A stretch of 64,000 bases of DNA from Chitinophaga sancti (GCF_034424315.1 NZ_CP139972.1:3224001-3288000); one strand, 5' to 3'. Shown: positions 1 through 10,240, counted from the stretch's first letter. Numbers and translations are program-made. Notes: generated from the sequence alone by a model not told the origin.

Positions 1-227
1 GGGAGGCAATAGAGAAGGGTGCATACGGAACCGTGTTTGTGCAGTTTGTAGTGGGCGCAGATGGTGTAATACGGGATGTGAGAACCGTAGGAAAGAAACT
101 GGGACATGGCCTGGAGGAAGAGAGTATCAGGGTGGTGCAGGCAATGCCCAGGTGGAATGCGGGTTCACAGCAAGGAAAGAAAGTAAGTGTGGAGTTTAAC
201 CTGCCAATCAGGTTCCAGCTAGATTAG
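1..227 (+). CDS. TonB C-terminal domain protein, 5'-truncated by the window edge
   Basis: The reading frame is open from base 3 and the start lies outside the window. The visible 75 residues are the end of a TonB C-terminal (TonB_C) domain: a Gly-Thr-Val strand followed by VQFVV, an EEESIRVVQAMPRWN helix-turn, and the closing LPIRFQL strand. In true TonB proteins this domain contacts the TonB box of outer-membrane receptors. The next gene begins three bases after the stop, so it is part of the same row of TonB_C genes. Whether the missing N-terminus carries a membrane anchor cannot be seen. Confidence 0.8.
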   Translation, partial: EAIEKGAYGTVFVQFVVGADGVIRDVRTVGKKLGHGLEEESIRVVQAMPRWNAGSQQGKKVSVEFNLPIRFQLD

Positions 228-230
228 TAT

Positions 231-956
231 ATGCTGACTTTATTAGTGATTACCTTATTATCATTCCAGCAAGTGGGTGTTCCTATGTTGGAAGAACCCC
301 AACCAGCATTTCCTGGTGGAGAACTGGCACTGAAGCAGTTCTTGCAGCAGCATGTGCATTATCCCCAGGCGGCTATCAACAAAAAGGAAGAGGGCTATGT
401 GGTGGTGAGATTTACCGTGGATGTGCAGGGGAATGTGAAGCACCCGCATATTATCCCAGGATATAGACATCAGTATTTATTGGAAAAAGAAGCCCTGCGG
501 GTAGTAAGGAAAATGCCGAAGTGGATACCAGCGAAGCGGTTTAAAAAATTGGTGGCGGTTGATTTTTATCTGCCTATTAGTTTTAGTTTGTCAGCTTCTC
601 TCAGTGCAGCGGATCTTAGCGGCAAAGAATCATGTATACTGCCGGTAGAACCTACTGCCGAATATCCCGGGGGCAGTGAGGCGATGGAGGATTTCTTTAA
701 AAAGAATAGCCGTTATGCGTTAGATCCTGGTACGAGAAATATGAGGGACAGGATCTTTGTTCAGTTTACAGTAGATGAAAGGGGTATTGTCAGAAATCCA
801 GCTATCATCAGGCCGGGGAAACATCCTGTATTAGAGAAAGAAGCCATCAGGTTAGTGCGCCTGATGCCACGATGGAAGCCTTGCCTGCAGGGTGGTAAGC
901 TCGTAGCTGTACAATGGAACCTACCTCTTAATTTTTATTTACCCGATAAGAAATGA
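231..956 (+). CDS. Exported protein with two TonB C-terminal domains
   Basis: 241 residues. A short hydrophobic N-terminus (MLTLLVITLLSF) looks like a signal peptide or anchor. Two TonB_C-like domains follow, about residues 22-120 and 140-237. Each has the opening P-AFPGG or AEYPGG motif, a V-V-F-TVD strand, a KEA-R-VR-MP-W helix and a terminal LP-F strand. There is no Pro-rich periplasm-spanning linker of the kind TonB needs, so it is unlikely to be an energy-transducing TonB. Its start lies three bases after the upstream stop, and its stop overlaps the next start (ATGA), so translation is probably coupled. Function unknown. Confidence 0.8.
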   Translation: MLTLLVITLLSFQQVGVPMLEEPQPAFPGGELALKQFLQQHVHYPQAAINKKEEGYVVVRFTVDVQGNVKHPHIIPGYRHQYLLEKEALRVVRKMPKWIPAKRFKKLVAVDFYLPISFSLSASLSAADLSGKESCILPVEPTAEYPGGSEAMEDFFKKNSRYALDPGTRNMRDRIFVQFTVDERGIVRNPAIIRPGKHPVLEKEAIRLVRLMPRWKPCLQGGKLVAVQWNLPLNFYLPDKK

Positions 957-1369
957 TAATTTTACTCGCACTTATCATGGTGCTAAGGCCTGATACCGGT
1001 ATTACAAGACTGAAATCCCAGCCTGCTAAAAATGAAGTTATTTTTACACCACCGCATATTGGAAATATACCACAGTTTCCAGGTGGCCAACCGGCACTGG
1101 AAAGATTCATTGCAGATCATGCAAAATACCCCGCAGATGCAGTAGCCCGGAAAGCACAAGGAACTATAAATGTTGCTTTCACCGTAGCATTTAACGGGGC
1201 AATTACACATGTATATAGAATAGGTCCTCCGGTAGACAGTTCATTGGAGAAAGAAGCGATCAGGGTCATAAAGCTCATGCCCAACTGGAAGCCCTATACA
1301 TCATTTGAAGGAGAAGGGCCCGTACAATTGAACCAGCCCTTTAGGTTTACCCTGCCTAAGAAGAAATAA
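953..1369 (+). CDS. Exported single TonB C-terminal domain protein
   Basis: 138 residues. The start overlaps the previous stop by four bases (ATGA). A hydrophobic N-terminus (MIILLALIMVL) suggests export. One TonB_C domain spans about residues 38-135, with PQFPGG near its start, VAFTVAFNG in the middle, EKEAIRVIKLMPNWKPY, and a closing QPFRFTLP strand. The domain family is clear. The absence of a Pro-rich linker and of ExbB/ExbD neighbours argues against a canonical TonB role. Possible roles are a periplasmic scaffold or a receptor-binding decoy; this is inference only. Confidence 0.78.
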   Translation: MIILLALIMVLRPDTGITRLKSQPAKNEVIFTPPHIGNIPQFPGGQPALERFIADHAKYPADAVARKAQGTINVAFTVAFNGAITHVYRIGPPVDSSLEKEAIRVIKLMPNWKPYTSFEGEGPVQLNQPFRFTLPKKK

Positions 1370-1397
1370 TAAATATTTTCTTTAGTTTGCCGCCATT

Positions 1398-2240
1398 ATG
1401 CGACACATTATCCCCTTTTTATTGCTGTACCTGAGCACGTTTTCAATCACTTGCGCTGCGCAATCTCCTGTCACTGATCCAACCGGCACAATCTATCATA
1501 AGGTAGATGTACCGCCTGAATTCGTAGGTGGTGACGATGCCCGCGACAGGTTCTTAACACAGAACATTCACTACCCCCGCTCTGCCCAGGAAAAAGGCGC
1601 TTCGGGAACTGTGATTGTTCAATTTGTGATAGACGAAAATGGCAACGTCCTCAACCCTACCAGCCAAAGCCCTTATTTAGACACTTCATTACAGAGAGAA
1701 AGCATAAGAGTTGTACAACTCATGCCCAAATGGAAACCAGGTCTGTTAGATGGCAAAGAGGTAAAGGTTCGATTTTATCTTCCCATCAAGTATACCCTGC
1801 AAATTGCAGGCGAATCACGCTCATCCGCTTTTCCTGTAATACCTAAAGTAGCACCTACAGCCAAAGACTCTGTACTGAATGTAATTTATTATACAGATCC
1901 AGCTAATAAACCAGCTTATCCCGGTGGAGAAAATGGATTGACAAAATATTTAAAAAAGAACCTGAATTATCCACAGGAGGCCCTGGAATCAGGTATTGAA
2001 GGTATTGTCACGGTTCAGTTCACCATCAATGGAGATGGAACTATTAGTAACGTAAGTACCATCAGCCCTAAGCTGGGCGGACGTTTGGAGATGGAAGCCA
2101 TTCGCCTGATCAGGTCAATGCCTAACTGGAAACCTGCTATGGAAAATGGGAAACCAGTACCAGCACAGTGTAATATTCCTATTGAATTTAGTCTGAAGGA
2201 GTATTATACAAAAAAGAGAAAAGTATACCCAATGTTTTAG
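1398..2240 (+). CDS. Secreted protein with two TonB C-terminal domains
   Basis: 280 residues with a good signal peptide (about residues 1-21, ending CAAQ). Two TonB_C domains lie at about 35-137 and 168-268. Each has FVGG or YPGG near its start, a VQFVID or VQFTIN strand, an RESIRVVQLMPKWKPG or MEAIRLIRSMPNWKPA helix, and a final LPIKYTL or IPIEFSL strand. It is the last and longest gene of the tandem row. A TTAGTTTG box (one mismatch to TAnnTTTG) lies just upstream at 1380-1387, so it may have its own promoter. A strong bidirectional terminator follows. Confidence 0.82.
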   Translation: MRHIIPFLLLYLSTFSITCAAQSPVTDPTGTIYHKVDVPPEFVGGDDARDRFLTQNIHYPRSAQEKGASGTVIVQFVIDENGNVLNPTSQSPYLDTSLQRESIRVVQLMPKWKPGLLDGKEVKVRFYLPIKYTLQIAGESRSSAFPVIPKVAPTAKDSVLNVIYYTDPANKPAYPGGENGLTKYLKKNLNYPQEALESGIEGIVTVQFTINGDGTISNVSTISPKLGGRLEMEAIRLIRSMPNWKPAMENGKPVPAQCNIPIEFSLKEYYTKKRKVYPMF

Positions 2241-2265
2241 TATAAGTAGATCCAATGTTCTAAAA

Positions 2266-2300
2266 TAGTAAGGGGCTGATCAGTGATCAGCCCCTTACTA
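2266..2300. terminator. Bidirectional intrinsic terminator
   Basis: A 35-base palindrome with 16-17 bp perfect arms (tagtaaggggctgatca and its complement) lies between two convergent genes. A-rich and T-rich flanks allow it to serve both the TonB_C row and purM. Confidence 0.85.
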
Positions 2301-2331
2301 AAATATGCTTAGTGATAGATTTTAAATATCC

Positions 2332-3510
2332 TTAGTGATAGATAAATTCACCCTTTTCACTCCTCACCGTCACCTGCTTTTTCTCTGCCGCCTCTACCCT
2401 ACCAACTATCTTCGCTTCAATATTAAAGCTTTCACTAATCTTAATAATATCCGCTGCTATCGCTTCAGGTACATACAATTCCATTCTATGCCCCATATTA
2501 AATACCTGGTACATCTCCTTCCATCCAGTGCCGGATTGCTCCTGGATCAGGCTGAATAATGGCGGAACCGGGAACAGGTTATCCTTGATCACATGCACAT
2601 TGTCAACAAAATGCAGCACTTTCGTTTGTGCGCCACCGCTACAATGTACCAGGCCATGGATCTGTGAACGATATCCTTCCAGCACCTTCTTAATCACCGG
2701 TGCGTAAGTACGGGTTGGAGACAATACCAGTTTACCAGCATCAATGCTACCAAAACCAGGTATTGCTACTTTATCAGTCAATGCTTTCTTGCCACTGAAT
2801 ACCAGGTTGTAAGGAATACCCGGATCAAAGCTCTCCGGGAACTTTTCAGCCACCTGTTTATTAAATACATCATGACGGGCAGAGGTCAGACCATTGCTAC
2901 CCATACCCCCATTATAAGATGTTTCGTAAGAAGCCTGGCCATAAGAAGCCAGTCCTACAATCACATCACCCGCCTGGATAGTATGATTAGAGATCACTTC
3001 TGCTCTTTTCATACGGCAGGTAACCGTAGAATCTACAATGATGGTCCGAACCAGGTCCCCTACATCTGCAGTTTCACCGCCGGTAGAAAAGATGCTGATG
3101 CCATGTCCCCTCAGTTCTTCCAGGATTTCTTCTGTACCATTGATGATGGCAGCAATTACTTCGCCAGGGATCAGTTGTTTATTACGTCCAATCGTAGAAG
3201 ACAGGAGGATGTTTTCAGTGGCACCTACGCACAGCAGGTCATCAATATTCATGATGATAGCATCCTGTGCAATACCTTTCCATACAGAAACATCACCTGT
3301 TTCTTTCCAGTAGGTATAAGCCAGGGAAGATTTGGTACCCGCACCATCCGCATGCATGATATTGCAATAATCTGCCTGTCCGCCGAGAATATCGGGTACA
3401 ATTTTGCAGAATGCTTTAGGAAACAGGCCCTTGTCAATGTGCTTTATCGCATTGTGCACGTCTTCTTTTCCAGCTGAAACACCGCGCTGGGCGTAGATAT
3501 TCTGATCCAC
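2332..3510 (-). CDS. purM: Phosphoribosylformylglycinamidine cyclo-ligase (AIR synthase)
   Basis: 392 residues, the long PurM form usual in Bacteroidota. PurM converts FGAM plus ATP to AIR, the fifth step of purine synthesis, in the cytoplasm. The AIRS/PurM signatures are clear: MHADGAGTKSSLAY near residue 53, an ATP-binding stretch around DAIIMNIDDLLCVGA, STGGETADVGD near 142, and a C-terminal half with FNMGHRMELY. The gene diverges from ribF. A TACTTTTG box on its strand (3541-3548) is a plausible -7 element about 30 bases upstream of the ATG. Confidence 0.93.
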   Translation of the reverse strand: MDQNIYAQRGVSAGKEDVHNAIKHIDKGLFPKAFCKIVPDILGGQADYCNIMHADGAGTKSSLAYTYWKETGDVSVWKGIAQDAIIMNIDDLLCVGATENILLSSTIGRNKQLIPGEVIAAIINGTEEILEELRGHGISIFSTGGETADVGDLVRTIIVDSTVTCRMKRAEVISNHTIQAGDVIVGLASYGQASYETSYNGGMGSNGLTSARHDVFNKQVAEKFPESFDPGIPYNLVFSGKKALTDKVAIPGFGSIDAGKLVLSPTRTYAPVIKKVLEGYRSQIHGLVHCSGGAQTKVLHFVDNVHVIKDNLFPVPPLFSLIQEQSGTGWKEMYQVFNMGHRMELYVPEAIAADIIKISESFNIEAKIVGRVEAAEKKQVTVRSEKGEFIYH

Positions 3511-3540
3511 CAGTAGATTTTAATGTAATTAATCAAAGTG

Positions 3541-3590
3541 CAAAAGTAATGGATTCCACGGAATCTCTCATATATGAGCGATTCCATCGC
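3541..3590. promoter_or_regulatory. purM/ribF divergent control region with three adjacent palindromes
   Basis: On the minus strand, TACTTTTG (3541-3548) fits the Bacteroidota -7 box for purM. Immediately behind it are three consecutive palindromes: gattccacggaatc (3552-3565), ctcatatatgag (3567-3578) and gcgattccatcgc (3578-3590). They lie where a regulator could block the -33 region. No FMN riboswitch is visible upstream of ribF. Confidence 0.45.
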
Positions 3591-3684
3591 TGATCAGGAG
3601 GATCATCAAATTGGACCACAGTCATACAATCATTTATATCTAAATGTTGTAATTTGCATAGAATATTTATATCGAAGGCGTATT

Positions 3685-4617
3685 ATGCTCATACACAGGG
3701 ACCTCACCCAATTGCCGGCATTTAAGCGGGCAGTTATTACCATCGGAACATTTGACGGCGTTCATACAGGACACCGCCACATCATTCGACAACTACAACA
3801 GGCAGCCGCTGCCTGCGATGGTGAGACGGTAATCGTCACCTTCGACCCTCATCCAAGAGAAGTGCTGCAACCAGGTAGTAACCTGGTTCGCCTGCTGACC
3901 ACTTTAGATGAAAAGATTGCTTTACTGTCGGCACAGGGAATAGATCACCTCGTGATCGTTCCATTTACCCGCGGCTTCTCCGAGCTTTCTGCACAGGCCT
4001 ACCTGGAAGATTTCCTGATAGAAAGATTCAAACCGCATACCATCATTATTGGCTACGATCACCGTTTTGGTCATAACCGCGAAGGGGGCCTGGAATTGCT
4101 GGAAGCAGAGCAGGCTGCCTATGGATTCAGGTTGATTGAGATTCCGCAGCAGGTAGTGCATGATTTGACCGTAAGCTCTACCAAGATCAGGAAGAGCCTG
4201 CAGGAAGGGAATGTGCACCTGGCGAATGAATTGCTGGGCTACCAGTATTTCCTGGAGGGCACTGTGGTGCATGGAGATAAGATGGGGAGAAAATTAGGGT
4301 ATCCGACAGCTAATATCCAGTTGCCGGAGCAGCGGAAGCTAATTCCTGCACAGGGCATTTATGCGATCAGGGTGCATACACAGGGAGTAGTGGCGCCCTT
4401 GAATGGAGTAATGAGTATTGGTACCCGCCCTACTTTCAATGGAAATGATCTGAGATTGGAGGCACACATATTTGACTTTAAAGGAGATCTGTATGACCAG
4501 GTGATCAGGGTGGAAATGATTAGTTATATACGGGCGAACCAGAAGTTTGATAATGTGGAGGCGCTGATCGCGCAGATGGATAAAGATAGTGCTCAGGCGA
4601 AAGCCTTGCTGGCATAA
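3685..4617 (+). CDS. ribF: Bifunctional riboflavin kinase / FAD synthetase
   Basis: 310 residues from the ATG at 3685. The longer open frame starting at 3574 adds 37 residues unlike the family, so it was not used. RibF phosphorylates riboflavin to FMN and adenylates FMN to FAD. The N-terminal nucleotidyltransferase part has TIGTFDGVHTGH near residue 18 and TFDPHPREV. The C-terminal kinase part has GRKLGYPTANIQLP near residue 200, and a TRPTFNG segment. Length and both domains match the usual single-polypeptide bacterial enzyme. Confidence 0.92.
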   Translation: MLIHRDLTQLPAFKRAVITIGTFDGVHTGHRHIIRQLQQAAAACDGETVIVTFDPHPREVLQPGSNLVRLLTTLDEKIALLSAQGIDHLVIVPFTRGFSELSAQAYLEDFLIERFKPHTIIIGYDHRFGHNREGGLELLEAEQAAYGFRLIEIPQQVVHDLTVSSTKIRKSLQEGNVHLANELLGYQYFLEGTVVHGDKMGRKLGYPTANIQLPEQRKLIPAQGIYAIRVHTQGVVAPLNGVMSIGTRPTFNGNDLRLEAHIFDFKGDLYDQVIRVEMISYIRANQKFDNVEALIAQMDKDSAQAKALLA

Positions 4618-4909
4618 AAAAGCAAAATTCGAAGGGGATGCATTATAAGTAAAATGAAGCCCCTGAAAATCGCTTAAGAAAATTTCCTCTCCACCAGGAG
4701 AGGCTAACTAAAAAGGGCGCCCCCTCTCCCGGGTGGGTGATGGAGACGAAATGGCTTTTACGCAATTCTCAGTACTTTAGTTCTTATGTTTGAAAAGAAT
4801 ATGGCTTCGAGATGGTATGTAACTTTAATTACAAAATCTCAAAGCAGCCCCAATTTTGAGCCGGGCTATGGGCTGCAGCCAGCTGGCATGCATAAATGCC
4901 GCTAGCTGA
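4618..4909. other. Intergenic region with small hairpin, no gene seen
   Basis: 292 bases between convergent ribF and holA. It holds a short hairpin, cctctccaccaggagagg (about 4686-4703), followed by a C-rich run. No strong terminator with a T-tract and no open frame with family resemblance were found. Confidence 0.4.
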
Positions 4910-5905
4910 TTAGTTCATAATTTTATAAGCCAACTCCTTCATCAATTCTCCATCTTCTACCCCGCTATCGTTAATCCCTATGCTCCGCAAATTATATGTG
5001 TGTAGCAACAATATCGCCTTCTCCGTTCCCTCCATACCGTATTGCCTGGCTGCTGCCATATAATCCTTCACAAAAAACGGGTGTACACCCAATGCCGCCG
5101 CTATCTCCTTCTCCCCTCCTTTCACACCAAAGATCTGGCTCATTTTACTAAAGAAATTATACAATGCCGGCAATACCATCTGGATAGGTCCCGCCTTGGG
5201 GTTAGCTGCAAAGTACTGGATAATGCGCATCACCTTACCCATATCTTTTTGCCCGATCGCATTCTGTAATTCAAATACATTGTACTCCTTGCTAATCCCT
5301 ACATACTTCTCAATGTCATTCTCATCTATTTTTTTATCAGGCGGCAGGTTCACCAGCAATTTCTCAATCTCATTTGCCATGCGGGAAAGGTCATTGCCAA
5401 TATGATCTACCAGCAGGATGCCCGCTTTTTGCGCAATCGCCCTTCCCAGGCTATTCACATAAGCATCTACCCAGGCGGCCAACTGGTTATCATACATCTT
5501 CTTGGTACTGAGTAGTACCCCTCTGTCTTTAATCAGCTTTGCCATTTTACTGCGCCCATCGATCTTCCCCTGCTTATGTGCCACCACGAAAATGGTGGAA
5601 TCCAGTGGCTTATCAATATAGGCTTCCAGCTTCAGGATATCCTTCATGGCCTGAGCTTCCTTCAGCACCACTACCTGCCTTTCGGCAAACATGGGATAGC
5701 GCCTGCAGGCATTGATCACTGCACTCCAGGACGTTTCTTTTCCATATAATATCGTGAGGTTGAATCCTTTCTCCGATTCCTCCAGCAGGTGACGCTCCGC
5801 ATAGTTGGTCACCTGGTCGATAAAGAAGTCTTCTTCTCCCTCCAGCCAGTATAAGGACTTGAATTTCTTTTGTTTCCAGTCTTTTATGATATCCTGATAA
5901 TCCAT
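4910..5905 (-). CDS. holA: DNA polymerase III subunit delta
   Basis: 331 residues, the normal length for HolA. The delta subunit is the clamp-loader wrench that opens the sliding clamp. The start (MDYQDIIKDWKQKKFKSLYWLEGEEDFFID) matches the family pattern in which Leu-Xaa-Gly-Glu-Glu precedes the first helix. Other family segments are FAERQVVVLKEAQ (residues about 81-93), a DNLxxA-like central region and a helical C-terminal collar region. It follows the upstream exonuclease gene with only 8 bases between them, so the two are probably cotranscribed. Confidence 0.9.
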   Translation of the reverse strand: MDYQDIIKDWKQKKFKSLYWLEGEEDFFIDQVTNYAERHLLEESEKGFNLTILYGKETSWSAVINACRRYPMFAERQVVVLKEAQAMKDILKLEAYIDKPLDSTIFVVAHKQGKIDGRSKMAKLIKDRGVLLSTKKMYDNQLAAWVDAYVNSLGRAIAQKAGILLVDHIGNDLSRMANEIEKLLVNLPPDKKIDENDIEKYVGISKEYNVFELQNAIGQKDMGKVMRIIQYFAANPKAGPIQMVLPALYNFFSKMSQIFGVKGGEKEIAAALGVHPFFVKDYMAAARQYGMEGTEKAILLLHTYNLRSIGINDSGVEDGELMKELAYKIMN

Positions 5906-5913
5906 GCCCTAAA

Positions 5914-6642
5914 TTATTTAATATATACGACATCCCCATCTTCGATCAGGGGTACCCCCTTGAACCGCATCAGGAGCTGACCTACTGCCACCACGTCTTT
6001 CTGGCAATAGGTAACGATCCTTTCCAGGCCATTTGGCTCTCCATAATATACCTGTGCCACCATACTCCCGTCGATATCATCTTTTGGAGTAGGAATGCCC
6101 AGTACCGCTGTTAATAACTTCAGGGAAGTATAGTTCTTAAAGTCGCCAAACCTCCATAGCTGCATTGTATCCAGCATAGGAACTTCCCATGGCTTGAGAT
6201 TATGCAATTGCAAAGCCGGTGGCAAAGATAACAGGTTGATGACAGACCGCCTGCAAATAAAAGGAATATCAAATTCTTTGATGTTGTGACCTGCAAACTG
6301 GAATTTGGGATTTTTTATATAAAATTTATTAACCAATTCTAAAAAACTGCTTAATAAAATCTTTTCATCGTCATGATAAATCGATTTGATTCGCAATTGG
6401 TAACGACCATTTTCTACAGTAAAAAATCCAACTGAAATACAGACAATTTTGCCGAATTCGGCATAGATCCCCGCCCTGTCAGCGTATAGGTCTTCCCATT
6501 CAGATGAATCTGGCGCAGTTTTTGCAATTTTGTCAAGCCAAAGCGTTTGCATGTTTTCCGGAAGACAGTCAAAAGCCTTGACAGCAGGTGTTGTCTCTAT
6601 GTCGAGCAGTAATAATTGATCTAATGCGATATTCGGTAACAC
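5914..6642 (-). CDS. DnaQ-fold 3'-5' exonuclease (PolB exonuclease-like)
   Basis: 242 residues of the ribonuclease H-like, DEDD exonuclease fold. Motif I is LLLDIETTP (residues 11-19), motif II is AGHNIKEFDIPFICRR with Asn and Asp near residue 120, and motif III is YCQKDVVAVGQLL near the C-terminus. The family resembles the proofreading domain of family-B polymerases but stands alone here, a form common in Bacteroidota. The substrate is unknown; DNA repair or nucleic acid turnover is likely. It sits directly upstream of holA. Confidence 0.82.
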   Translation of the reverse strand: MLPNIALDQLLLLDIETTPAVKAFDCLPENMQTLWLDKIAKTAPDSSEWEDLYADRAGIYAEFGKIVCISVGFFTVENGRYQLRIKSIYHDDEKILLSSFLELVNKFYIKNPKFQFAGHNIKEFDIPFICRRSVINLLSLPPALQLHNLKPWEVPMLDTMQLWRFGDFKNYTSLKLLTAVLGIPTPKDDIDGSMVAQVYYGEPNGLERIVTYCQKDVVAVGQLLMRFKGVPLIEDGDVVYIK

Positions 6643-6750
6643 AGTTGAAAAACAGTTTATAAATTTTTATAATTAAAGTATTTTTAACACTTACATTTGT
6701 ATAATTAGTTTTAACCATATAATAATTAAACTTAAATAAATAAAACGACT

Positions 6751-7713
6751 ATGACTGAGAACACATTTAACAAACCTGCTTCGGGCTCTCCCGGATCTGA
6801 AAAACCAAGAAGCCGTAATGGACTGATATATGGTATTTTGATTGCAGCATTAGCCGGTACCTGGATCTACATGCTGTACGACAAAAATAAATCCAGCGAG
6901 ATTCAAACACAACAAAGTGCTCAGATTGATTCCATTTCTTCTTCCAGGGATGCACTCCAGCAGGAATATAATGCAGCCAATGCACGTCTCGATGACCTGA
7001 TCTCCCAGAATACCCGCATGGATAGCCTGGTGAAAACAAAAGATAAGGAAATTGCCGACATGAAATCCAGAATCAACGGCATTTTATCTAACAAAAATGC
7101 GACTCAGGCACAATTGGCTGAAGCACGTCGTCTGATCGAACAACTGAAAGGCAACATCAGTTCTTACCAGGAAACTATCGAAAAACTGGAAGGCGAGAAA
7201 CTGGTGCTGACCGACGAACGTAATACTGCCCGTAAGGAAAGAGATTCTGTTGGCTCTATCAAAGATAGCCTCAACAAAAAAGTAAATCTCGGTTCCGTTT
7301 TACACGCTTCCAACATTCACTTACAGCCTATCATGCTGAAAAAGAATGGTAAAGAAGTAGAAACGACTAAGGCTAAACGCGCTGATCTGATGCGTATTAC
7401 TTTTGATCTGGATGAGAACAGAATTGCACCAACCGGTAACAAAGAACTGTATGTTGCGATCTCTGCACCTGATGGTTCACAATTGGCTGTAGAAGCCCTG
7501 GGCTCAGGCAAATTCACACTGGATGATGGTACAGAAAAACTGTATACTGCAAAGAAAACTGTAGCCTATACCTTAGGTCAGAAACAGACCGTAGTTATAG
7601 ACTGGAAACAAAATTCCGATTTCAAACCTGGTGATTACAGTGTTGAAATTTACCATGATGGATTCAAAATTGGTCAGGGTAAAGTAACGCTGAGAAAAGG
7701 CGGATTGTTCTAG
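6751..7713 (+). CDS. Single-pass membrane protein with long coiled coil
   Basis: 320 residues, function not recognised. A short Ser/Pro-rich cytoplasmic N-terminus is followed by one membrane segment (about residues 26-42, GLIYGILIAALAGTWIYML). A predicted coiled coil follows (about 50-170, rich in Ser, Asp, Lys, Leu heptads). The C-terminal region of about 130 residues appears to be beta-rich and contains AISAPDGSQLA and YSVEIYHDGFKIGQGKV. The orientation suggests the C-terminal part lies in the periplasm. It is a monocistronic gene with its own terminator. Confidence 0.7.
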   Translation: MTENTFNKPASGSPGSEKPRSRNGLIYGILIAALAGTWIYMLYDKNKSSEIQTQQSAQIDSISSSRDALQQEYNAANARLDDLISQNTRMDSLVKTKDKEIADMKSRINGILSNKNATQAQLAEARRLIEQLKGNISSYQETIEKLEGEKLVLTDERNTARKERDSVGSIKDSLNKKVNLGSVLHASNIHLQPIMLKKNGKEVETTKAKRADLMRITFDLDENRIAPTGNKELYVAISAPDGSQLAVEALGSGKFTLDDGTEKLYTAKKTVAYTLGQKQTVVIDWKQNSDFKPGDYSVEIYHDGFKIGQGKVTLRKGGLF

Positions 7714-7741
7714 TAGTTTTCCTCTATATATTATTAAATTG

Positions 7742-7779
7742 AATCCCGGTGTCTTCTGATACCGGGATTTTCTTTTTCC
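7742..7779 (+). terminator. Intrinsic terminator after the coiled-coil membrane protein gene
   Basis: Arms aatcccggt (7742-7750) and accgggatt (7761-7769) are followed by the T-rich run tttctttttcc. Confidence 0.8.
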
Positions 7780-7879
7780 GGAAAAGGTAGTAGTCCTTCC
7801 AAAACTTAACACAAGTATCATTTTGTTAATGATTAGTTATTTGGAAAAAGACATATATAATATTCTAATTAAATCCCCC

Positions 7880-8056
7880 ATCTTTGCACTAATCTTTTAT
7901 GGTATAGCTGGAAACCCACGACCCAAAAGGTTGCAAATTTCATGTGAAAACCGGGGAATGCATAATCTTGCATCAGCGTGTGTCCCCCTCGCTATCTTAT
8001 ATTGTATGTTATTGGGATTGAGTTCAACAAACAGTGTTAAAATACAGGAACCGACT
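7880..8056 (+). promoter_or_regulatory. Possible promoter and long leader of the response regulator gene
   Basis: A CATCTTTG box (one mismatch to TAnnTTTG) lies near 7880-7887, which would give a leader of about 160 nt before the ATG at 8057. The leader has a possible stem, gggga with tcccc, around 7950-7990. It matches no riboswitch class that I recognise. Confidence 0.3.
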
Positions 8057-8455
8057 ATGCAGGAAAACACTAAGCAGGTGTACGTTGTAGACGATGATGA
8101 GATCTTTCATTTCATCCTGAAAAAGATGTTGGAACAAAAAGCCGACAATCTGGAGATCACCAGCTTCCTCTGTGCAGAAGATGCCCTGGCCCAGTTACAG
8201 GACCAGCCGCAATACATGCTGCCTAACTTAATCATCCTGGACATGAACATGCAACGTATGAATGGCTGGGATTTCATAGAAGCCTATAAGACTATCAAAC
8301 CGAGCCTCAGTCAACATATTCCCATCATCATGTGCTCATCATCTATGGACATGAGGGATATGCAAAAAGTACAGCGCACGCCGGAGCTAATGGCCTACAT
8401 CACCAAGCCCTTAGATCCGATGAAGATGAAAGTGATTACTGATGTACTTGCCTGA
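8057..8455 (+). CDS. Single-domain response regulator
   Basis: 132 residues from the ATG at 8057. A longer frame from 7823 is open but adds non-conserved sequence. The protein is one receiver (CheY-like) domain: YVVDDDEIF supplies the acidic pocket (residues about 10-15), LIILDMNMQ the phosphoacceptor Asp (near 59), MCSSSMD the conserved Ser/Thr, and TKPLDP the conserved Lys. No output domain is present, so it must act through protein contacts, for example a phosphorelay or regulation of a kinase. No histidine kinase gene is adjacent. Confidence 0.85.
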   Translation: MQENTKQVYVVDDDEIFHFILKKMLEQKADNLEITSFLCAEDALAQLQDQPQYMLPNLIILDMNMQRMNGWDFIEAYKTIKPSLSQHIPIIMCSSSMDMRDMQKVQRTPELMAYITKPLDPMKMKVITDVLA

Positions 8456-8495
8456 GGCCACCGAATCAGATTATGGAATGGACAATACAATAAAA

Positions 8496-8525
8496 AAACG
8501 CCGGCGTTCTGCCGGCGTTTCTCTT
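8496..8525. terminator. Intrinsic terminator between convergent genes
   Basis: Perfect 10-bp arms aaacgccggc and gccggcgttt around a 5-nt loop. A-rich upstream and T-rich downstream flanks allow use in both directions. Confidence 0.85.
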
Positions 8526-8540
8526 TATATCCTAATGTGA

Positions 8541-10202
<1,662 letters not shown>

Positions 10203-10210
10203 TTAAGGCG

Positions 10211-10240
10211 CAAAGTTACGAAAAAATATACGGTTTCAAG
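10211..10240 (-). promoter_or_regulatory. Probable promoter of the ABC-F gene
   Basis: On the minus strand TAACTTTG (10211-10218) is a perfect TAnnTTTG -7 box. A CTTG lies 18 bases upstream of it, close to the TTTG -33 box. Confidence 0.6.

Noticed and set aside
3574..3684. In-frame extension of ribF by 37 residues
   Set aside because: The residues do not resemble the RibF family, and MLIHRDL at 3685 gives the usual start and length.
3549..3684. FMN riboswitch upstream of ribF
   Set aside because: The conserved RFN blocks are absent.
4686..4740. Repeat element or terminator after ribF
   Set aside because: Only a 7-bp hairpin without a T-run; too weak to name.
7823..8056. In-frame extension of the response regulator by 78 residues
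   Set aside because: The added sequence is not conserved-looking; the receiver domain begins right after the ATG at 8057.
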